A DNA stretch of 64,000 nucleotides from Streptomyces caatingaensis (GCF_001187435.1 NZ_LFXA01000007.1:276778-340777); one strand, 5' to 3'. Positions 16,442 to 25,527 are shown, counted from the stretch's first letter. The notes: generated from the sequence alone by a model not told the origin. A program made the numbers and translations.

Positions 16442-18960
16442 GCGCCGCCGCGGGGACGCCCGTCGCCGGCGACCGCCGGCACCGCTGGCGCATCACCCTC
16501 GACCGGGCCCTCGTCCCCGTCCGCCACGCCCCCTTCACCCTCGCCTTCCTCGCCGTCCTGTGGATCGTCGGCGCCGTCACCCACTCCCTGGGCTCCGGGC
16601 CGAGCCGGCACCGGATGGAGAGCGTCGGCGCCGGCGTGCCCGCCCTGACACACGGCCGCTGGTGGACGCCCGCGAGCTCCCTGCTCTGGTGCCCCGGCCT
16701 CGGCGGCTACCTCGGCGCCACCGCCCTCGTCCTGCTCCTCGTCACCCCCGCCGAGCGCCGCATGGGCGTCGCCCGCACCGCCACCACCCTGCTCGGCGGG
16801 CAGATCCTCGGCACCCTCCTCGGCATCGGCATGGTCGAACTCGGCTCCGCCGCCGGGGAACAGTGGCTCGCCAGCCTCACCGAGGACCTCACCGTCACCC
16901 CCACCGTCGGCACCCTCGCCGTCGGCGGCGTCCTCAGCTACCGGCTCACCGCCCTGTGGCGCCGCCGCACCCGCCTCGGCATCGTCGCCTTCGCCCTCGT
17001 GATGTCGCTGTACGTCGGGCACCTCCAGGGCGTCCTGCGGCTCGGCGGCGCGGTCGTCGGGCTCGCGATCGGCGCCGCCCTCCACCGGCGGCGCGGACCC
17101 CTGTGGCCGCGCAACGCCTCGCACACCGAGGCCCGCGTCCTCGTCGCCCTCGTCGTCGCCGCCTCCGCGATCGGACCGATGGTCGCCATCCTCTACCGGG
17201 ACGCCTACGGCCCGTTCAGCACCTTCAACGACGTCTACGTCTCCACCCGGCCAGGCGCCGACGACGTCCGCGAGGCCTGCGCCCAGTCCGCGCTCGACTG
17301 CGACGCCGTGCACGCCCTGCGGGACTTCTACGACTCGCCCGCCGCCGCCCTCGCCGTCCTCGTCCCCGCCCTCCTCCTCGTCCTCGCCGAGGGGCTGCGC
17401 CGCGGACGGCGCCTCGCCTGGGTCCTCGCGGTGCTCCTCCAGCTCGCGTGGACGGCCCTCTTCGCGTACTGGCTGCACGACTTCCTCGCCAACCCGACCG
17501 CCTACGGGGCCCTGCCCGCCGAACACGCCGACTTCGTCCAGTACTTCGCCGAGCAGATGCTGCTGCCGGTCCTCGTCCTGGTGCTGCTGCTCGTCACCCG
17601 CGCCCGCTTCGACCTGCGGCTGCCGCGGTGCGCGGTGCGCAAGCTCGGCGCGGTCGTGGGCGGGACGCTGCTGGCCGCCTGCGCGGTGTACGTGGGCGTC
17701 GGGCTGGCCGTCCGCGACCAGTACGCGCCCCCGGCGACGGCGGGCGCCCTCCTCGGCGGGCTGGTCTCCGCGTTCCTCCCGCCCGCGTTCATCGGCTACT
17801 TCGCCGAATGGCCGGTGCCCGTCGGGGGGACGGCGAAGGCGCTCGGCCAGTACTGCGGGCTGCTGTTCTGGCTCGTGACCCTCGTCGCCCTCCTGGTCAC
17901 CCTCCGCCGGCCCCGGCTGCACACCGACGCCGACGCGGCCGTGCGGGCACGGGAGCTGCTGGTGGCGGAGGGCAGCCCGTCCAGCCTCGGCTTCATCACC
18001 ACCTGGGACGGCAACTCCTACTGGTTCGACGGCCCCGGCCGCGCCGCCGTCGCCTACCGCGTCGTCGCCACCGTCGCCCTCACCACGACCGACCCCTTCG
18101 GCGCCGCCGACGCCCGCGCCGACGCCGTCGCCGGATTCTCCCGCTTCTGCGACGAACACGGCTGGACACCCTGCTTCTACAGCGTCGGCGAGGAGACGCG
18201 GGCCGCCGCCGAACGGCTCGGCTGGCGCTCCGTCCAGGTCGCCGAGGACACCGTCGTCCCCCTGCCGGACCTCGCCTTCACCGGCAAGAAGTGGCAGGAC
18301 GTCCGCACCGCCCTCAACAAGGCGCGCAAGGAAGGCATCACGGCGGAGTGGTGGGCCTTCCGCGACGCCCCCGTCGCCCTCACCGACCAGATCCGCGGCA
18401 TCAGCGAGGAATGGGTCGCCGACAAGGGCCTCCCCGAGATGGGCTTCACCCTCGGCGGCCTGGACGAACTCGACGACCCCGCCGTCCGCTGCCTCATCGC
18501 CGTCGACGCCGACCGCACCGTCCACGGCGTCACCAGCTGGATGCCCGTCCACGAGGCGGGCCGCCCCGTCGGCTGGACCCTCGACTTCATGCGCCGCCGC
18601 GCCGGCGGCTTCCGCGGCTCCATGGAATTCCTCATCGCCTCCGCCGCACTGGGCTTCAAGGACGAGGGCGCCCGCTTCCTCAGCCTCTCCGGCGCACCCC
18701 TGGCCCGCACCGCCACGCAGGAACCCCCCGCGGCGCTGCAACGGATGCTGGACTACGCGGGCAAGGTGCTCGAACCGGTCTACGGCTTCCGGTCGCTGCT
18801 CCACTTCAAGGCCAAGTTCCAGCCCGAGTACCGGCCGATGTACATGACGTACCCCGATCCGGCCGGACTGCCGATGATCACGCGGGCGATCGGCAAGGCG
18901 TATCTGCCGCACATGACGGCGGGCCAAGGGGTGCGCCTGATGCGGCAGTTCTCGTCGTAG
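16438..18960 (+). CDS. MprF-like aminoacyl-phosphatidylglycerol synthase
   Basis: 840 residues. The first ~480 residues carry many hydrophobic helices with a rhomboid-like beginning (LWIVGAVTHSL, GGYLGATALVLLLV) and would form the membrane/flippase part. The C-terminal ~350 residues are the DUF2156 aminoacyl transferase domain: SSLGFITTWDGNSYWFDG, FTGKKWQDVRTALNKARK, EEWVADKGLPEMGFTLGG and the ending FKAKFQPEYRPMYMTYPDP. These enzymes transfer an amino acid, often lysine or alanine, from tRNA to phosphatidylglycerol, lowering surface charge and protecting against cationic peptides. Start overlaps the esterase stop (ATGA at 16438), implying coupled translation. Confidence 0.88.
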   Translation: MSAAAGTPVAGDRRHRWRITLDRALVPVRHAPFTLAFLAVLWIVGAVTHSLGSGPSRHRMESVGAGVPALTHGRWWTPASSLLWCPGLGGYLGATALVLLLVTPAERRMGVARTATTLLGGQILGTLLGIGMVELGSAAGEQWLASLTEDLTVTPTVGTLAVGGVLSYRLTALWRRRTRLGIVAFALVMSLYVGHLQGVLRLGGAVVGLAIGAALHRRRGPLWPRNASHTEARVLVALVVAASAIGPMVAILYRDAYGPFSTFNDVYVSTRPGADDVREACAQSALDCDAVHALRDFYDSPAAALAVLVPALLLVLAEGLRRGRRLAWVLAVLLQLAWTALFAYWLHDFLANPTAYGALPAEHADFVQYFAEQMLLPVLVLVLLLVTRARFDLRLPRCAVRKLGAVVGGTLLAACAVYVGVGLAVRDQYAPPATAGALLGGLVSAFLPPAFIGYFAEWPVPVGGTAKALGQYCGLLFWLVTLVALLVTLRRPRLHTDADAAVRARELLVAEGSPSSLGFITTWDGNSYWFDGPGRAAVAYRVVATVALTTTDPFGAADARADAVAGFSRFCDEHGWTPCFYSVGEETRAAAERLGWRSVQVAEDTVVPLPDLAFTGKKWQDVRTALNKARKEGITAEWWAFRDAPVALTDQIRGISEEWVADKGLPEMGFTLGGLDELDDPAVRCLIAVDADRTVHGVTSWMPVHEAGRPVGWTLDFMRRRAGGFRGSMEFLIASAALGFKDEGARFLSLSGAPLARTATQEPPAALQRMLDYAGKVLEPVYGFRSLLHFKAKFQPEYRPMYMTYPDPAGLPMITRAIGKAYLPHMTAGQGVRLMRQFSS

Positions 18961-18975
18961 GCGGCCCGCCGCCCC

Positions 18976-19158
18976 CTAGCCCCGGCGGCCGGCCAGGGCG
19001 ATCACCAGCGCCGCCCCGGCCAGCGCCGCGACCAGCACCACCGTGACCAGGGGCCAGTCCCGCGCGGGGGTCACGCGCAGCGCGACCGCCTCGAGCACGA
19101 CGAGGACGACGACGGAGAGGGCGGCGACACCGTCGCGGGTGTGGTGGTGGCGGGGCAT
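18976..19158 (-). CDS. Small two-helix membrane protein
   Basis: 60 residues with two hydrophobic stretches (AALSVVVLVVLEAVAL and LVTVVLVAALAGAALVIALA) joined by a short loop and a basic end. GAGGAG precedes ATG 19158. It starts ten bases after the phosphatase stop codon, so it is the last gene of that operon. No family recognised; it could be a small membrane partner of the phosphatase or surface protein. Confidence 0.65.
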   Translation of the reverse strand: MPRHHHTRDGVAALSVVVLVVLEAVALRVTPARDWPLVTVVLVAALAGAALVIALAGRRG

Positions 19159-19168
19159 GCGGGGCTCC

Positions 19169-21178
19169 TCAGGGCGGGGGCGGGGCGAGGCAGGCGGTGA
19201 GGACGGCGGCGTCGTCGCGGTGGCCGGTGGAGGCGGCGGCGCGGAGCAGGGCGTCGGCCAGGGCGGAGGGGTCGTCGGCGGTGGTCACGGAGCGGCACAA
19301 GTGGTCCACGCCCGCGTCGAGTTCGAGGTCGGGGCCCTCCAGGAGGCCGTCCGTGACGAGGGCGCACCAGCGGACGTCGGACAGGGGGACGCGCACGGCC
19401 GGGTACGTGGCGGTGGGCAGGATGCCCAGGGGCGGGCCGGGCGGGGGCGCCAGGGCGCGCGTCGTGCCGTCGGCGAGGCCGAGGAGGGCGGGGACGTGCC
19501 CGGCGGTGGCGGCGGTCAGTTCGCCGCGCCCGCGGTCGACGACGAGGTAGGTGCAGGTCGTGAAGAGGGACGTGTCGAGGGAGCAGAGCAGGGCGTTGGC
19601 GTGGGCGAGGACCGCGCTCGGTTCGAGGCGGGTCCGCGCGTACGCCCGTACGGCGGTGCGCACCTGTCCCATCGTCGCGGCGGACTCCACGTCGTGTCCC
19701 TCCACGTCGCCGATGACCAGCGCGCAGCGGCCGTCCGGCAGGCGGACCGCGTCGTACCAGTCGCCGCCGACGGTGACCCCGTCCCGCGCCGGCACGTAGC
19801 GGGCGGCCAGCCGCAGCCCGGGCAGGCGGGGCAGCTCCTCGGGCAGCAGCGTGCGCTGGACGGCGCGGGCCAGCTCGATGCGGGCCTGGACGAGACCGCA
19901 GCGCTCCATGGCCTGGCTGGTGAGCCCGGCGAGCGCGAGGAGGAGGGTGCGCTCGGCGACGGGGAAGTCGTGCTCGCGGGCGTACCCGAAGAGGAGGGCC
20001 CCGCGGGCGAGCGGGAGCAGCGCCCACGAGTGCGCCCGCGTCCGCGACAGCCAGTCGTGCGGGTCGCCGTGCAGCAGCGCGGACATCTCGGCGCGCGAGC
20101 GGACGTAGAGCGGCCTGCCCTCGCGCATGACGCGGTCCGGGAGCGCGGCCTCGGCCAGCGGCGTGCCGTCCAGCAGGGCGCCCATGCGCACCCCGGTGCC
20201 GGAACCGGCCACCGTGCGGAGCCGGCCCTCCTCGGGGACGACGACGAGCGCGCCGATGGCGTCCGTCGAGTCGCAGAAGTGGTCGGCCACGGCGCGGGCC
20301 ACCTCGTCGGTGGTGGTGGCGGACAGCAGCGCGGCGGCCAGCTCCTGGATGCGGTCGGCGCGGTCGGCGGCGGTGTCGGCCCGCTCCCGCAGCCGTTCCT
20401 GGTGGGTGACGGCGTCGGTGACGTCGCGGATGACGCCGACGAGGGTGGGGCGGGGCGGGTCGCCGAGGAGGTGCAGCCGGCCCATGGACTTCATCCAGCG
20501 GTCGGGCCCGTCCCCGGTGCGCAGGCGGAAGCACGCGTCCAGGGGCCCGCCGCCGTCCAGGGCGCGCTGGAAGTCCGCGGTCACGGCCTCCCGGTCCTCG
20601 GGGGCGATGGCGTCCGCGAAGCCCTCGCCCCTGGGGCCGGGCCGGAAGGGCAGCCCCAGGAACCGCTCGGACCCCGCGAACCACCGCTCCCGCCGGGTCT
20701 CCGTGTCGACGCTCCAGGCCCCCAGTCCGGCGACCTCCAGCGCCAGCCGGAGCTGGATCTCCCGCTCGGTGCAGCCGCCCTCGTCCGCCTCGGCGGCCGC
20801 CACGCACAGCCCGGGCGCGGCCAGCGCGCGGACGGCCAGCCGCAGGCCGGTGAGGTGTTCGCGCACGGCGTCCCGGCCGGGGAGGCCGAGGGCCTCGGCG
20901 AGGGCGCGGGAGGCCCGTTCGCGGTCCGCCACGGGCAGCCGGTCGGTCCAGGGGACCGTCGCGCCCTCGGTGCGGTGCCCGCCCAGGAGCTGTTCCCAGC
21001 GGGCGTTCGCGGCCCACTCGATCCCGTCCGCGTCGAGCACGGCGAGGCCCACCGGGGCGTCGAGGAACACCTCCGCCAGCGTCCCGACGGTGTCGGCGGG
21101 CGGGCGGCCGCGGCCGTCCGCCGTTCCCCGGGCCGTGCGGGCCCCGGGGAACGGGCGGGCCGTGACGGGGGCCGTCAT
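19169..21178 (-). CDS. PAS-PAS-GAF-PP2C (SpoIIE/RsbU-type) serine phosphatase
   Basis: 669 residues. Order: a degenerate PAS domain (about 30-130, DAPVGLAVLDADGIEWAAN), a second PAS (about 145-250, LGAWSVDTETRRERWF), a GAF domain (about 270-400), then the phosphatase domain (about 430-665) with GGDWYDAVRLPDG, VIGDVEGHD, VTDGLLEG and DDAAVLT. Metal-binding aspartates are present, so it should be active. Such proteins dephosphorylate anti-anti-sigma factors in streptomycete stress and development networks; no anti-sigma gene is adjacent. The start overlaps the stop codon of the upstream surface-protein gene (ATGA at 21175-21178), so a signal sensed outside could be linked to it. Confidence 0.88.
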   Translation of the reverse strand: MTAPVTARPFPGARTARGTADGRGRPPADTVGTLAEVFLDAPVGLAVLDADGIEWAANARWEQLLGGHRTEGATVPWTDRLPVADRERASRALAEALGLPGRDAVREHLTGLRLAVRALAAPGLCVAAAEADEGGCTEREIQLRLALEVAGLGAWSVDTETRRERWFAGSERFLGLPFRPGPRGEGFADAIAPEDREAVTADFQRALDGGGPLDACFRLRTGDGPDRWMKSMGRLHLLGDPPRPTLVGVIRDVTDAVTHQERLRERADTAADRADRIQELAAALLSATTTDEVARAVADHFCDSTDAIGALVVVPEEGRLRTVAGSGTGVRMGALLDGTPLAEAALPDRVMREGRPLYVRSRAEMSALLHGDPHDWLSRTRAHSWALLPLARGALLFGYAREHDFPVAERTLLLALAGLTSQAMERCGLVQARIELARAVQRTLLPEELPRLPGLRLAARYVPARDGVTVGGDWYDAVRLPDGRCALVIGDVEGHDVESAATMGQVRTAVRAYARTRLEPSAVLAHANALLCSLDTSLFTTCTYLVVDRGRGELTAATAGHVPALLGLADGTTRALAPPPGPPLGILPTATYPAVRVPLSDVRWCALVTDGLLEGPDLELDAGVDHLCRSVTTADDPSALADALLRAAASTGHRDDAAVLTACLAPPPP

Positions 21179-21861
21179 CGGACGCCGCCCCGGCGGGACG
21201 GACGGCGGACGGTCATGACGATCACGCCTGCCACGACGGCGACCGCGACGCCGCCCAGGAACAGTCCCGTGTCCCGGGAGTCACCGTTCGCAGCGGGCGC
21301 GCCGCTGCGCGGGGCGCCCTGCGGGACGGCGGCGGGGTGCGCGGGGTCCGCGGCGACGGCCCGGCCGGCCTGCCCGGCGTGTCCCGCCGGCCGGTGCACG
21401 GGGACGAGGCCGCGGTCGGGGGCCCGGCCGTGGTGCGCGGGGGGAGCGGGGGGCCGCGGCGCGGGGGCGGGGCGCGGGCCGGGGCGGGGCGGCGGGGCGT
21501 CGACCCGCAGCTGCGTCCGGGCGCCGCCGTTGCTGCACACCAGGCTGACGGGGTAGGCGCCCTGCCCCGCCGTGACGCGGAGCGTGCCGCGGATGTGCTG
21601 CGGCCGGACGTCGGTGAGGCCGACGGTACCCGCCGGGGAGGACACGGACGTCACGCTCGCCCCCGGGTAGGGCGCGCAGGCCCCGCTGATCGAGACCGTC
21701 CTCCCGTGGACCGTCTCGTGGGGGCTGATGCCGATGACGGCGGCGCCCACGACGGGGTCCGGGGCGGGCGACGGGTCGGCCAGGGCGGCCGGGGCCGCGG
21801 CCAGGGCTCCGCCGAGGACGAGAGCGGAACCGGTCGCTGCCGCGCGGAGGATGCGACGCAT
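21175..21861 (-). CDS. Secreted, C-terminally membrane-anchored protein
   Basis: 228 residues. A Sec signal (residues 1-28, ending ALAD), an Ig-like domain of about 90 residues with two cysteines (GACAPYPGASV and LVCSNGG), a long Pro/Ala/His-rich stalk, then one transmembrane helix (GLFLGGVAVAVVAGVIVMTV) and a basic tail. It is therefore a type I surface protein with its Ig-like part outside. The stop codon overlaps the phosphatase start, and the three genes 21861-18976 read as one operon. The architecture fits an extracellular sensor or adhesive stalk; no sortase motif is visible at the C-terminus. Confidence 0.78.
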   Translation of the reverse strand: MRRILRAAATGSALVLGGALAAAPAALADPSPAPDPVVGAAVIGISPHETVHGRTVSISGACAPYPGASVTSVSSPAGTVGLTDVRPQHIRGTLRVTAGQGAYPVSLVCSNGGARTQLRVDAPPPRPGPRPAPAPRPPAPPAHHGRAPDRGLVPVHRPAGHAGQAGRAVAADPAHPAAVPQGAPRSGAPAANGDSRDTGLFLGGVAVAVVAGVIVMTVRRPSRRGGVR

Positions 21862-21969
21862 GGGGATCCACGTCCTTCCAACTGGGGGTTCCGTAGGGGG
21901 TGCCGGACGGTTCCGTGCGGGGGGCGTTCCGTGCGGGGGGCGCGTTCCGTGCGGGGACGCCCCCGCGCG

Positions 21970-22497
21970 TCAGCCCTCCCGGGACGCCGTCCCGGCCGGG
22001 GTCCGCCGCCGCTCCGGGGCCCGGTCGCGCGCCCGGTGCCGGGCCGCGCCCGCCGCCGGGACGACGAGGACCGGCGCGTGCGCGTGCCGCACGCAGTAAC
22101 GGCTCACCGACCCCGTGAGGAACCGGTGCACCGCCCCGTGCGACCCGCCGCCGACGACGAGCAGATCGCCGTCCTCGGCCGCGCTCGCCACCAGCGCCGG
22201 GCCGGCCTGGCCGCGGACCACGGCCGGCGAGCAGCGCACGCCGTCCGGCTCGCCGCCGAGGGCGCAGACACACGCGTCGTGCAGGTCCTCGCGGGCCTGG
22301 TGGGCGAGTTCGCGGGCGGTCTCCTCGTCCGGCGGCCACAGCATGTCGACGTAGTCGCCCTGGGGCGAGGAGTAGATGAAGACCGGACGCAGTTCGGCGC
22401 CGTGCCGGCGGGCCTCGCTCACGGCCTGCCGGAACGCGGCGAGGCTGCTCGCGGAGCCGTCGACCCCCACCACGACACGTCGTACGGAGTGGTTCAT
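21970..22497 (-). CDS. Universal stress protein (UspA), single domain
   Basis: 175 residues. VVVGVDGSASSLAAFRQAV at the N-terminus and the nucleotide-binding signature GGSHGAVHRFLTGSVS (G-x2-G-x9-GS) near the C-terminus are typical ATP-binding UspA. The tail is a charged extension rich in Arg and Pro. AGGAAGG precedes ATG 22497. One of three UspA genes within 5 kb. Such proteins are usually induced by hypoxia, nutrient limitation or membrane stress and act as dimers in the cytoplasm. Confidence 0.9.
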   Translation of the reverse strand: MNHSVRRVVVGVDGSASSLAAFRQAVSEARRHGAELRPVFIYSSPQGDYVDMLWPPDEETARELAHQAREDLHDACVCALGGEPDGVRCSPAVVRGQAGPALVASAAEDGDLLVVGGGSHGAVHRFLTGSVSRYCVRHAHAPVLVVPAAGAARHRARDRAPERRRTPAGTASREG

Positions 22498-22922
22498 CTC
22501 CCGGTCCTTCCTCGTTGCGCTGCGGATGTTCCGCTGCCGGATCCGGCCCGCCGGCGCGGGCCGTGCTCACCACGCTAGGGAGACGCGGCTCACCTGCGGA
22601 TCCCTCCTTCGGCCGTCGTGCCGGGGGAGGGCCTCGGCCGATCGGGGGAACGCCGGCCGGTCCTTCCGGTCGCGGCCGGGTCCAGCGGACCGCACGGCGC
22701 CCCCCGGCACGACGGCCGGTCCGTGGCCGCCGCGCCCCGGGCCGGGCGGTGGCACCGGAGGGCGCCGACGGCGGTGCGCGGGGGTCTTCCCCGGCGGCAA
22801 CTCCGAACGCGGGAACGGCGGATCGTTACCTCGCCCCCCACAGGAGGGAACCGGCGCATGCGGCACGGGAGCCCGGGAAAGGGTGCTGCCGAACCAACGA
22901 CCTCACCAGGGAAGGGGCGTTC
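22498..22922. other. 425-bp divergent intergenic region
   Basis: Lies between a UspA gene on the minus strand and a small secreted-protein gene on the plus strand. It must hold both promoters, but I found no clear -10/-35 pair, palindrome or third gene. GGGAAGGGG just before 22923 is the ribosome site of the plus-strand gene. Confidence 0.4.
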
Positions 22923-23147
22923 ATGCGCCGCCGCATCGCCGCCGTCCTCCTCGGAGCCGCCGCGCTCCTCGCCGTCTTCTCGGGCCCCGCCGGTGCCCAC
23001 GAGGGGGACCCCGTCAGGAACCTCCTCGGAGGGCAGAACGGCGGGAGGAACGGGAACGGCAACGCCAACGGGCAGGGAAACTACGCCCTGTTCGGGCTCC
23101 AGATGCCCATCTTCTCGGTCGGTCAGGGGGAGATCGGCAGGAAATGA
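22923..23147 (+). CDS. Small secreted Gly/Asn-rich protein
   Basis: 74 residues. A clear signal peptide (MRRRIAAVLLGAAALLAVF, cleavage near GAHA/HEG) leaves a mature peptide of about 48 residues with a low-complexity GGRNGNGNANGQGN block and a hydrophobic end NYALFGLQMPIFSVGQG. GGGAAGGGG precedes ATG 22923 at good spacing. No cysteines, so it is not a short chaplin. Function unknown; it may be a surface or matrix peptide. Confidence 0.65.
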   Translation: MRRRIAAVLLGAAALLAVFSGPAGAHEGDPVRNLLGGQNGGRNGNGNANGQGNYALFGLQMPIFSVGQGEIGRK

Positions 23148-23152
23148 GACCG

Positions 23153-23177
23153 CGGGCCCGGACCGGCCACGGGCCCG
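23153..23177. terminator. Short hairpin between convergent genes
   Basis: CGGGCCCG at 23153-23160 and 23170-23177 can pair across a 9-base loop, between the convergent small secreted-protein gene and the LysR gene. No T-tract follows, so termination strength is uncertain. Confidence 0.35.
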
Positions 23178-23179
23178 GC

Positions 23180-24079
23180 TCAGTCCGCGCCCTCCGCCAG
23201 CGCCGTCGCGCAGGCGAGCGCCTCGTCCCGCGGGTGCGCCGCGGTGTAGACCGTGAGTTCGCGCAGCAGCCGGGGCACGGGGCGGGCCGCCGTCCTGCGC
23301 AGATCGGGGGGCAGTCCGCCGGCGGGGACGAGGGTGAGGCCCACGCCCTCCCGGGCCAGCGCCACGGCCGCCTCGGCCTGCGGCACCTCCACGGCGATCC
23401 GCGGGTGGAAGCCGGCCGCCCGGAACGCCTCGGCGAACGCCTCGCCGGGCCCGTGCCCCTGGTGGCCGATCCAGCGACGGCCGGAGAGGTCCTCCAAGTG
23501 GGCCGTGCGGCCGCACAGTTCGTCGCCCTCGGGGCAGACGATCACGAGTTCCTCCGTGCCGAGGGAGAGCACGCGGCCGTCCCAGCCGACCGGCCGCGGT
23601 CCCACACCCAGGTCCACCGCGCCCGCGGCGACGGAGTCCTGGAGCTGGGACCGGCTGCCGTGCGGCCGGACGCACACCGGAGCGGCCGGGTGGGCCAGCG
23701 TCCACCGCCGCACCCCCGGCAGCAGCGCGGCGGGCAGCGCCGCGTGCACCGTGCCGATGCGCAGCGCCCGCCGTCTGCCGCGCGCCGCCGAACGCGCCGC
23801 CGACGTCGCCTCCTGCGCGCAGCGCAGGGTCGTGCGCGCGTAGGGCAGGAAGGCCGCGCCCGCCTCCGTGGGGCGCACGCCCTCGGGGCGGCGCTCCAGG
23901 AGGACGGTGCCGACCGCCCGTTCCAGGGTGCGCAGTTGCTGGGAGACCGTGGGCTCCGTCACGTGCAGCCGCTCGGCGGCCCGCGTCAGCCGGCCCTCGT
24001 GCACCACGGTCACCAGGTATTCCAGCTGGCGCAGGGAGAGGGCGCTCGCGCCGCGCTCCGGTTCCGTGACCTGTGCCAT
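23180..24079 (-). CDS. LysR-family transcriptional regulator
   Basis: 299 residues, the normal LysR length. The winged helix-turn-helix is at about residues 15-75: LSLRQLEYLVTVVHEGRLT, AAERLHVTEPTVSQQLRTLE. A periplasmic-binding-like effector domain follows (ALRIGTVHAALPAALLPGV, DLGVGPRPVGWDG, VALAREGVGLTLVPAGG). It lies divergently to the secreted protein gene at 24229, the usual layout of LysR regulators and their targets. An ATAG-N7-CTAT dyad overlaps its own start codon, suggesting autorepression. Start ATG 24079 gives the standard N-terminal extension. Confidence 0.9.
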   Translation of the reverse strand: MAQVTEPERGASALSLRQLEYLVTVVHEGRLTRAAERLHVTEPTVSQQLRTLERAVGTVLLERRPEGVRPTEAGAAFLPYARTTLRCAQEATSAARSAARGRRRALRIGTVHAALPAALLPGVRRWTLAHPAAPVCVRPHGSRSQLQDSVAAGAVDLGVGPRPVGWDGRVLSLGTEELVIVCPEGDELCGRTAHLEDLSGRRWIGHQGHGPGEAFAEAFRAAGFHPRIAVEVPQAEAAVALAREGVGLTLVPAGGLPPDLRRTAARPVPRLLRELTVYTAAHPRDEALACATALAEGAD

Positions 24080-24092
24080 AGCCCTTGCCTAT
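24078..24092. promoter_or_regulatory. LysR-type box (T-N11-A) over the lysR start
   Basis: ATAG at 24078-24081 and CTAT at 24089-24092 form an inverted repeat with the T-N11-A spacing characteristic of LysR binding sites. It covers the start codon of the regulator itself and lies 137 bases upstream of the divergent gene. Confidence 0.5.
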
Positions 24093-24228
24093 CTGTGCTT
24101 CGGTGAATTCTTCTTGATCCGCGCCCGGCCGCCGGGGTTCAGTGAGCCGGTGGCCGAGGGGCGGTCCCGCGAGGAGACGGCGGGATCCGGGGGTGGTGCT
24201 CGCGACGGCCCCTCCCGGAAGGAAGTCC

Positions 24229-25527
24229 ATGAGATTCTCCCGCCGTTCGCTGCTGCTGCCCGTGCTCCTGGCCGGGACGGCCGTCCCGCTGGCCGCGCTT
24301 CCCGCGTCGGCCGCCGACGGAGGGCGGCAGACCCCGCCGTCGCTGTCGCTCGGCGCCGGCCCGTCCGACCGGCAGTCCGTGACCGTCGTCCGGCCCTCGG
24401 CCGACGGGAGGACGGAACAAGTCCCGGTAACGGGAGCCGAGTTGACGCAGTACGACGCGTCCGGAGGGCACGCCGTGCTGTCGTCCGGGGGCGGCGGCCT
24501 CAAGGGTGGTACGTCCGGACAGCTCCGCGCCGGCGACGTGATCGCCGGTCCCGCGACGTCCGTGACCCCGCGGGGCGCCCTGCTGAAGGTCAAGGCGGTG
24601 CACCCGCGGCCGGGCGGACCGGTCTCCGTCGACACCGAGCCGGCGACCCTCGCCGACGCGCTCGGCGACGGCAAGGCCGACGTCCGCGTCCCGCTCACCG
24701 CGGCCGACCTCAAGGTCAAGCCCGGCGGCGACGGCGGGAAGGTGACCGAGGGCCGGGGCGGCGGGCAGGGCGTCCGCTTCGACGTGGACGTGCCGATGCC
24801 GTCCGGCGTCAAGCCCACCCCGGGCCACTCCTCCGCGCTCAGGGGCCACTTGGCCCTCGAGCCGGAGATGCTGTTCTCCTACGAGCGGGCCCACTGGTAC
24901 TCGGTCCAGCCGTCCAGGGCGACCATCGGCATGGCCGCCGACTACGACTACGGCTTCGCCGCCCACGCCGAGGGCACCGCCTCGTACGACACCGGGCGCA
25001 GGCCGCTGCACATCCCGGCCGCCGAGGTCGACGTCGACAAGACCGTCTGGCTGGGCCCGGTGCCCGTCGTGCTCAACCTCAAGGTGACCTACTTCTACGA
25101 CGTCTCGGCCGACGGCAGGATCACGCTCGACGCCGAACAGGACACCAAGGGGCACCTGGAGGTCGGCGCCACCTACGACGCCGGCCGCGGCTGGAGCGCG
25201 CTCTCGGGCCCCGAGCCCACCACCACGGCCACCCCGGCCCGCGTCGAGGGCTCGGCCACGGCCAAGGGCGGCGTCGGCACCCACGCCGAACTGGGCCTCT
25301 ACGGCTCGGCCGGCGTCGCCGCCGACGTCATGCCGTACCTCAAGGCCACGGTCCACGGCACGGCCGGCACCGGCGACACGAAGGCCGACCGGGCCCTGTA
25401 CGGCGGAGGCGAGCTCACCGGCTCCTTCTTCGCCGAGCTCGGCGTCTTCGGGATGAAGGTGCTCGACAAGACCTGGGAGTTCCCGAAGGTCTCCTACGAG
25501 CACAAGCTGGCCGGCAGCGGGTCCTGA
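24229..25527 (+). CDS. Secreted protein of unknown function
   Basis: 432 residues. The signal peptide MRFSRRSLLLPVLLAGT ends near ASAADG; the RRS pair could also allow Tat export. The body is a beta-rich region: an N-terminal part with LRAGDVIAGPATSVTPRGAL, then repeated strands such as TVWLGPVPVVLNLKVTYFY, HLEVGATYDAGRGWSAL and LKATVHGTAGTG. No transmembrane segment or catalytic motif is recognised. GGAAGGAAG precedes ATG 24229. Divergent from the LysR gene and therefore a likely target. A strong hairpin follows its stop codon. Confidence 0.75.
   Translation: MRFSRRSLLLPVLLAGTAVPLAALPASAADGGRQTPPSLSLGAGPSDRQSVTVVRPSADGRTEQVPVTGAELTQYDASGGHAVLSSGGGGLKGGTSGQLRAGDVIAGPATSVTPRGALLKVKAVHPRPGGPVSVDTEPATLADALGDGKADVRVPLTAADLKVKPGGDGGKVTEGRGGGQGVRFDVDVPMPSGVKPTPGHSSALRGHLALEPEMLFSYERAHWYSVQPSRATIGMAADYDYGFAAHAEGTASYDTGRRPLHIPAAEVDVDKTVWLGPVPVVLNLKVTYFYDVSADGRITLDAEQDTKGHLEVGATYDAGRGWSALSGPEPTTTATPARVEGSATAKGGVGTHAELGLYGSAGVAADVMPYLKATVHGTAGTGDTKADRALYGGGELTGSFFAELGVFGMKVLDKTWEFPKVSYEHKLAGSGS

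Noticed and set aside
15169..18960. 1263-codon open frame on the plus strand
   Set aside because: It is a shifted frame over the esterase gene that joins the true MprF-like frame after 16438. The esterase frame has family motifs and an exact stop/start overlap, so the longer reading is an artefact of GC content.
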